A stretch of 16,815 nt of DNA from an uncultured Desulfobulbaceae bacterium (GTDB lineage: Bacteria > Desulfobacterota > Desulfobulbia > Desulfobulbales > Desulfobulbaceae). The DNA is taken from positions 1-16,815 of the forward strand of contig CAMYOP010000087.1 of NCBI GenBank assembly GCA_947260045.1, read 5' to 3'. How positions within the stretch are numbered: position 1 is the first letter of the stretch; each line of letters begins with the position of its first letter. Positions 15,137 through 16,815 of this stretch are shown here, piece after piece. The position numbers and the translations under genes were made by a program. Below the pieces are notes generated by a model. It made no database searches. It had not been told where the DNA came from and saw only the letters and a list, made by a program, of their open reading frames with translations.

Positions 15137-15328
15137 CTACTCCTCTTTTGCACTCTCATTAGTAAAAGAAGACCCTTCCATCTCGCTGCTGACCTGTTTT
15201 TTATCTTCACTCGACATAAATTGAATAATGCATGATGTTCGATACTTACAATAGTCGTCTGGATGACGGCAAACAGGATCAGCAGAATCTACTTTTTCTT
15301 TGTATTTTATACATTCAAGTTCCATCAT
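15137..15328 (-). CDS. Small four-cysteine protein coupled to hisI
   Basis: The 63-residue protein has cysteines at 6, 20, 27 and 33 and a histidine at 22, in the order ECIKY, DPVCRHPDDYCKYRTSC. This spacing could bind a zinc or iron ion. The second half is polar and Ser/Glu-rich. I do not recognise a named family, though it looks like the conserved small cysteine proteins of deltaproteobacteria. Its stop lies two bases before hisI and its last codons supply the hisI ribosome site, which argues that it is a real gene. It starts with two consecutive ATGs, with TAGG just upstream, and is the first gene of the hisI-hisG-engB operon. Confidence 0.75.
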   Translation of the reverse strand: MMELECIKYKEKVDSADPVCRHPDDYCKYRTSCIIQFMSSEDKKQVSSEMEGSSFTNESAKEE

Positions 15329-15358
15329 TGTGCCTATTATCTTTAAATGTGGAGCACA

Positions 15359-15387
15359 TAGTTATGCCTTCATGCTATCTTTGTCAA
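15359..15387 (-). promoter_or_regulatory. Candidate promoter of the hisI operon
   Basis: On the minus strand a perfect TTGACA (15387-15382) lies about 55 bp before the start of the four-cysteine gene. At a 17-bp spacing the -10 is TAACTA, a poor match; CATAAC at 15 bp is somewhat better by sequence but not by spacing. The -35 is convincing and the -10 is not. Confidence 0.45.
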
Positions 15388-15414
15388 GCCTGCACTTTGA
15401 ATCTTCCTGAACCA

Positions 15415-15443
15415 TTGTCAAAAAATCATCAATTATATATAGT
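15415..15443 (+). promoter_or_regulatory. Sigma70-type promoter of the FKBP gene
   Basis: TTGTCA (15415-15420) and TATAGT (15438-15443) are 17 bp apart, each with five of six consensus bases. Transcription would start near 15450, leaving a leader of about 38 nt before the ATG at 15488. It is divergent from the hisI operon promoter, whose -35 lies about 28 bp away. Confidence 0.65.
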
Positions 15444-15487
15444 ATTACCAATTAATTTGCTTAAAACTATTTCAAAAGGATACAGAT

Positions 15488-15931
15488 ATGCAAAAAATAC
15501 AGGGAAATGAAAGAATTCTTATTTCAATGACAGCAAACGTTGAAAACGGTGAGGTTTTTGATGAGATTCCAATTGACCAGCCCCTTGAAGTTCAATTGGG
15601 ATCGGGCAAACTCTTTGAGACCGTGGAAAAAGCACTTATCGGCATGCAGTCTGGTGAAAGCCGGACCGTGCAGATACCTCCTGAATACGCTTATGGACCT
15701 GAACATAAAAATTTAATACACAGTTTAAACCGAAATGTATTCGGTGATAAACTCAGTCCGGAGCCAGGCATGGTTCTCTCCCTGACTGTTGATAAAGACG
15801 GTTCAAAAGAAAAGGTTCCTGCAACAGTAATGATGGTAAATGATGAAGAGATTGTTGTTAATTTCAATCACCCCCTTGCTGGACAAACACTTGTTTACAC
15901 GGTAAACCTTCACCAAATTTTTAACGACTAA
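15488..15931 (+). CDS. FKBP-type prolyl cis-trans isomerase, SlyD-like
   Basis: The 147-residue cytosolic protein should speed proline isomerisation and act as a folding helper. FKBP features are NGEVFDE, PLEVQLGSGKLFETVEKALI, GMQSGESRTVQIPPEYAYG and, near the C-terminus, VVNFNHPLAGQTLVYTVNL, typical of SlyD-like proteins with an inserted chaperone flap between the two halves. It lacks the His-rich metal tail of E. coli SlyD. There is no signal peptide. An AAAGGA lies about 8 nt before the ATG. It has its own promoter at 15415-15443 and terminator at 16030-16068, so it is a single-gene unit. Confidence 0.9.
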   Translation: MQKIQGNERILISMTANVENGEVFDEIPIDQPLEVQLGSGKLFETVEKALIGMQSGESRTVQIPPEYAYGPEHKNLIHSLNRNVFGDKLSPEPGMVLSLTVDKDGSKEKVPATVMMVNDEEIVVNFNHPLAGQTLVYTVNLHQIFND

Positions 15932-16029
15932 CCTGGCTTACCCACAGCTCACCAATCCCTCCTGCAAATTGACAGAGCTTCTTCTCAGTAGAACTTTTCG
16001 TCACAACCCCAATTACTCCAGTGAGAAAT

Positions 16030-16069
16030 GAGAGCCAAAGACAATACTTTTAGTCTTTGGCTCTCTATT
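16030..16069 (+). terminator. Intrinsic terminator of the FKBP gene
   Basis: GAGAGCCAAAGAC (16030-16042) pairs perfectly with GTCTTTGGCTCTC (16053-16065), a 13-bp stem with a 10-nt loop, followed by TATTT. It lies 98 bp after the FKBP stop. The T-run is short but the stem is strong. Confidence 0.75.
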
Positions 16070-16150
16070 TCCCAAAAGACTTACCTAATAGGACAAAGGA
16101 CTTTTTATTATAAAGACTGAGAATGAAAGATTTTCAGAAAAAAGCAGAAA

Positions 16151-16184
16151 AAACCTGTACAAACAAAAAGGGAAACCTATACAA
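16151..16184. repeat. Two 12-bp direct repeats 22 bp apart upstream of cheA
   Basis: AAACCTGTACAA (16151-16162) and AAACCTATACAA (16173-16184) differ at one base and start 22 bp apart, about two helical turns. Paired same-face sites of this kind often bind a regulator. They lie about 115-150 bp before the cheA start. Confidence 0.45.
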
Positions 16185-16299
16185 TGTTAATGACTATTTT
16201 AAATTAATGCCTGCATGAAGCATGTTCGGGTCTAAATAGGAAATTAATACTGATTGCAGCATCCACTATAGCACTTGCAATATTTTCAGGAGTTACGGC

Positions 16300-16815
16300 A
16301 TGACCATTGAAGACGACGAAATTCTGCAGGGTTTTATAGAAGAAAGTCTTGAGCATCTTGCTGACATAGAAAATGATCTACTCACAATAGAAGCAGCGGG
16401 TGCTGATATTGATGAAGATCTTGTCAATAAAGTTTTTCGGGCAGCTCATTCTATTAAAGGTGGTGCAGGTTTTATGGGCTTGACAGTAATACAGAGTTTA
16501 GCTCATGCCTCTGAGAATATCCTTGGTTTAATTCGCTCAAAAAAACTTATACCCACTCCAGCTATTGTCAACATCCTCCTCCTGGCCACAGATCAGCTTC
16601 AAAAACTCATTGAAGATGATATCAACAACAGTAATGAAACAGATATTTCTTCCCACTTAACAAATTTAAATGCGATATACGAAGGAGAGCAAGCTGACGA
16701 AAAAGCGCAGCCAAAGAAAGAAACCGCTGTAGAAAAACCCATTAAAGAAGAAACTACTAAAAAGCCAGAATCTGTTCAAACAGGATCACAAGTTGAAGAA
16801 ACAGAGACGCCTCCT
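16300..16815 (+). CDS. cheA: Chemotaxis histidine kinase CheA, N-terminal part (runs off the window)
   Basis: CheA receives receptor signals and passes phosphate to CheY and CheB. The 172 codons present encode the histidine phosphotransfer domain (about residues 1-110), with the phospho-accepting H50 in FRAAHSIKGGAGFMGL, followed by a Lys/Glu/Pro-rich linker. The dimerisation, kinase and coupling domains would lie beyond the right edge. A CAGGAG sits about 8 nt before the ATG. A stand-alone Hpt protein is possible, but the linker that follows is what CheA has before its P2 domain. Confidence 0.85.
   Translation, partial: MTIEDDEILQGFIEESLEHLADIENDLLTIEAAGADIDEDLVNKVFRAAHSIKGGAGFMGLTVIQSLAHASENILGLIRSKKLIPTPAIVNILLLATDQLQKLIEDDINNSNETDISSHLTNLNAIYEGEQADEKAQPKKETAVEKPIKEETTKKPESVQTGSQVEETETPP

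Larger units (their letters stand above)
15932..16299. other. Gap between the FKBP gene and cheA
   Basis: The 368 bp contain the FKBP terminator at 16030-16068 and a pair of 12-bp direct repeats at 16151-16184. No gene is seen. I looked for sigma28 and sigma54 promoter patterns before cheA and found none that hold. The cheA promoter is not identified. Confidence 0.5.

Noticed and set aside
16185..16299. Sigma28 or sigma54 promoter for cheA
   Set aside because: TAAA and GCAC-TTGCA fragments occur but the full consensus and spacing are not met.
1..16815. CRISPR array, tRNA or rRNA genes, toxin-antitoxin or restriction systems
   Set aside because: Read through on both strands; no repeat-spacer pattern, no cloverleaf-like sequence with conserved T-loop, and no matching protein motifs were found.

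Overview
The window looks like chromosomal DNA from an AT-rich Deltaproteobacterium (Desulfobacterota), perhaps near the Desulfobulbaceae. This is inferred from protein flavour (a Cys4-LID adenylate kinase, an RpoH-type sigma factor, a two-CW protein, a long-form HisG, CheA) and not from any marker gene. It is mostly housekeeping sequence with one decayed accessory patch in the middle. I found no convincing new defence, CRISPR, prophage or biosynthetic system, and no tRNA or rRNA.

Left part (1-8012). A short 3' end of an unidentified + strand gene faces purC. The minus-strand pair adk-purC ends in a clear intrinsic terminator whose G-U pairs show that it acts on the minus strand. A + strand pair follows: a 65-residue hypothetical protein and a PHP-domain histidinol-phosphatase-like protein. 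It converges, with only 12 bp between, on a minus-strand run rpoH - DegT-type sugar aminotransferase - secreted TPR protein - greA. The sigma factor carries an unusual Lys/Pro/Ala N-terminal tail encoded by six tandem 12-bp units.

Middle part (8013-12603). lepA (EF4) runs divergently from rpoH but is broken near position 9408. The frame changes there, and about 25 bp of strongly conserved sequence appears to be missing. Downstream lie a decayed IS630-type transposase fragment, a minus-strand HEAT-repeat/response-regulator fusion gene, and a mosaic of an IS3-type OrfA fragment fused to the C-terminal end of an IS5/IS1182-type transposase. The whole stretch reads as a zone of insertion-sequence decay around one signalling gene.

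Right part (12604-16815). A cysteine-rich two-CW protein lies between a strong bidirectional terminator and a 16-bp palindrome. Next is a minus-strand operon: a four-cysteine small protein translationally coupled to hisI, then hisG and engB. Divergent from it, with a good sigma70-like promoter, is an FKBP/SlyD-type prolyl isomerase ending in a 13-bp-stem terminator. The window closes inside the start of cheA. Histidine biosynthesis appears three times (PHP phosphatase, hisI, hisG) in two separate places. Chemotaxis-type signalling appears twice (HEAT-REC protein, CheA).
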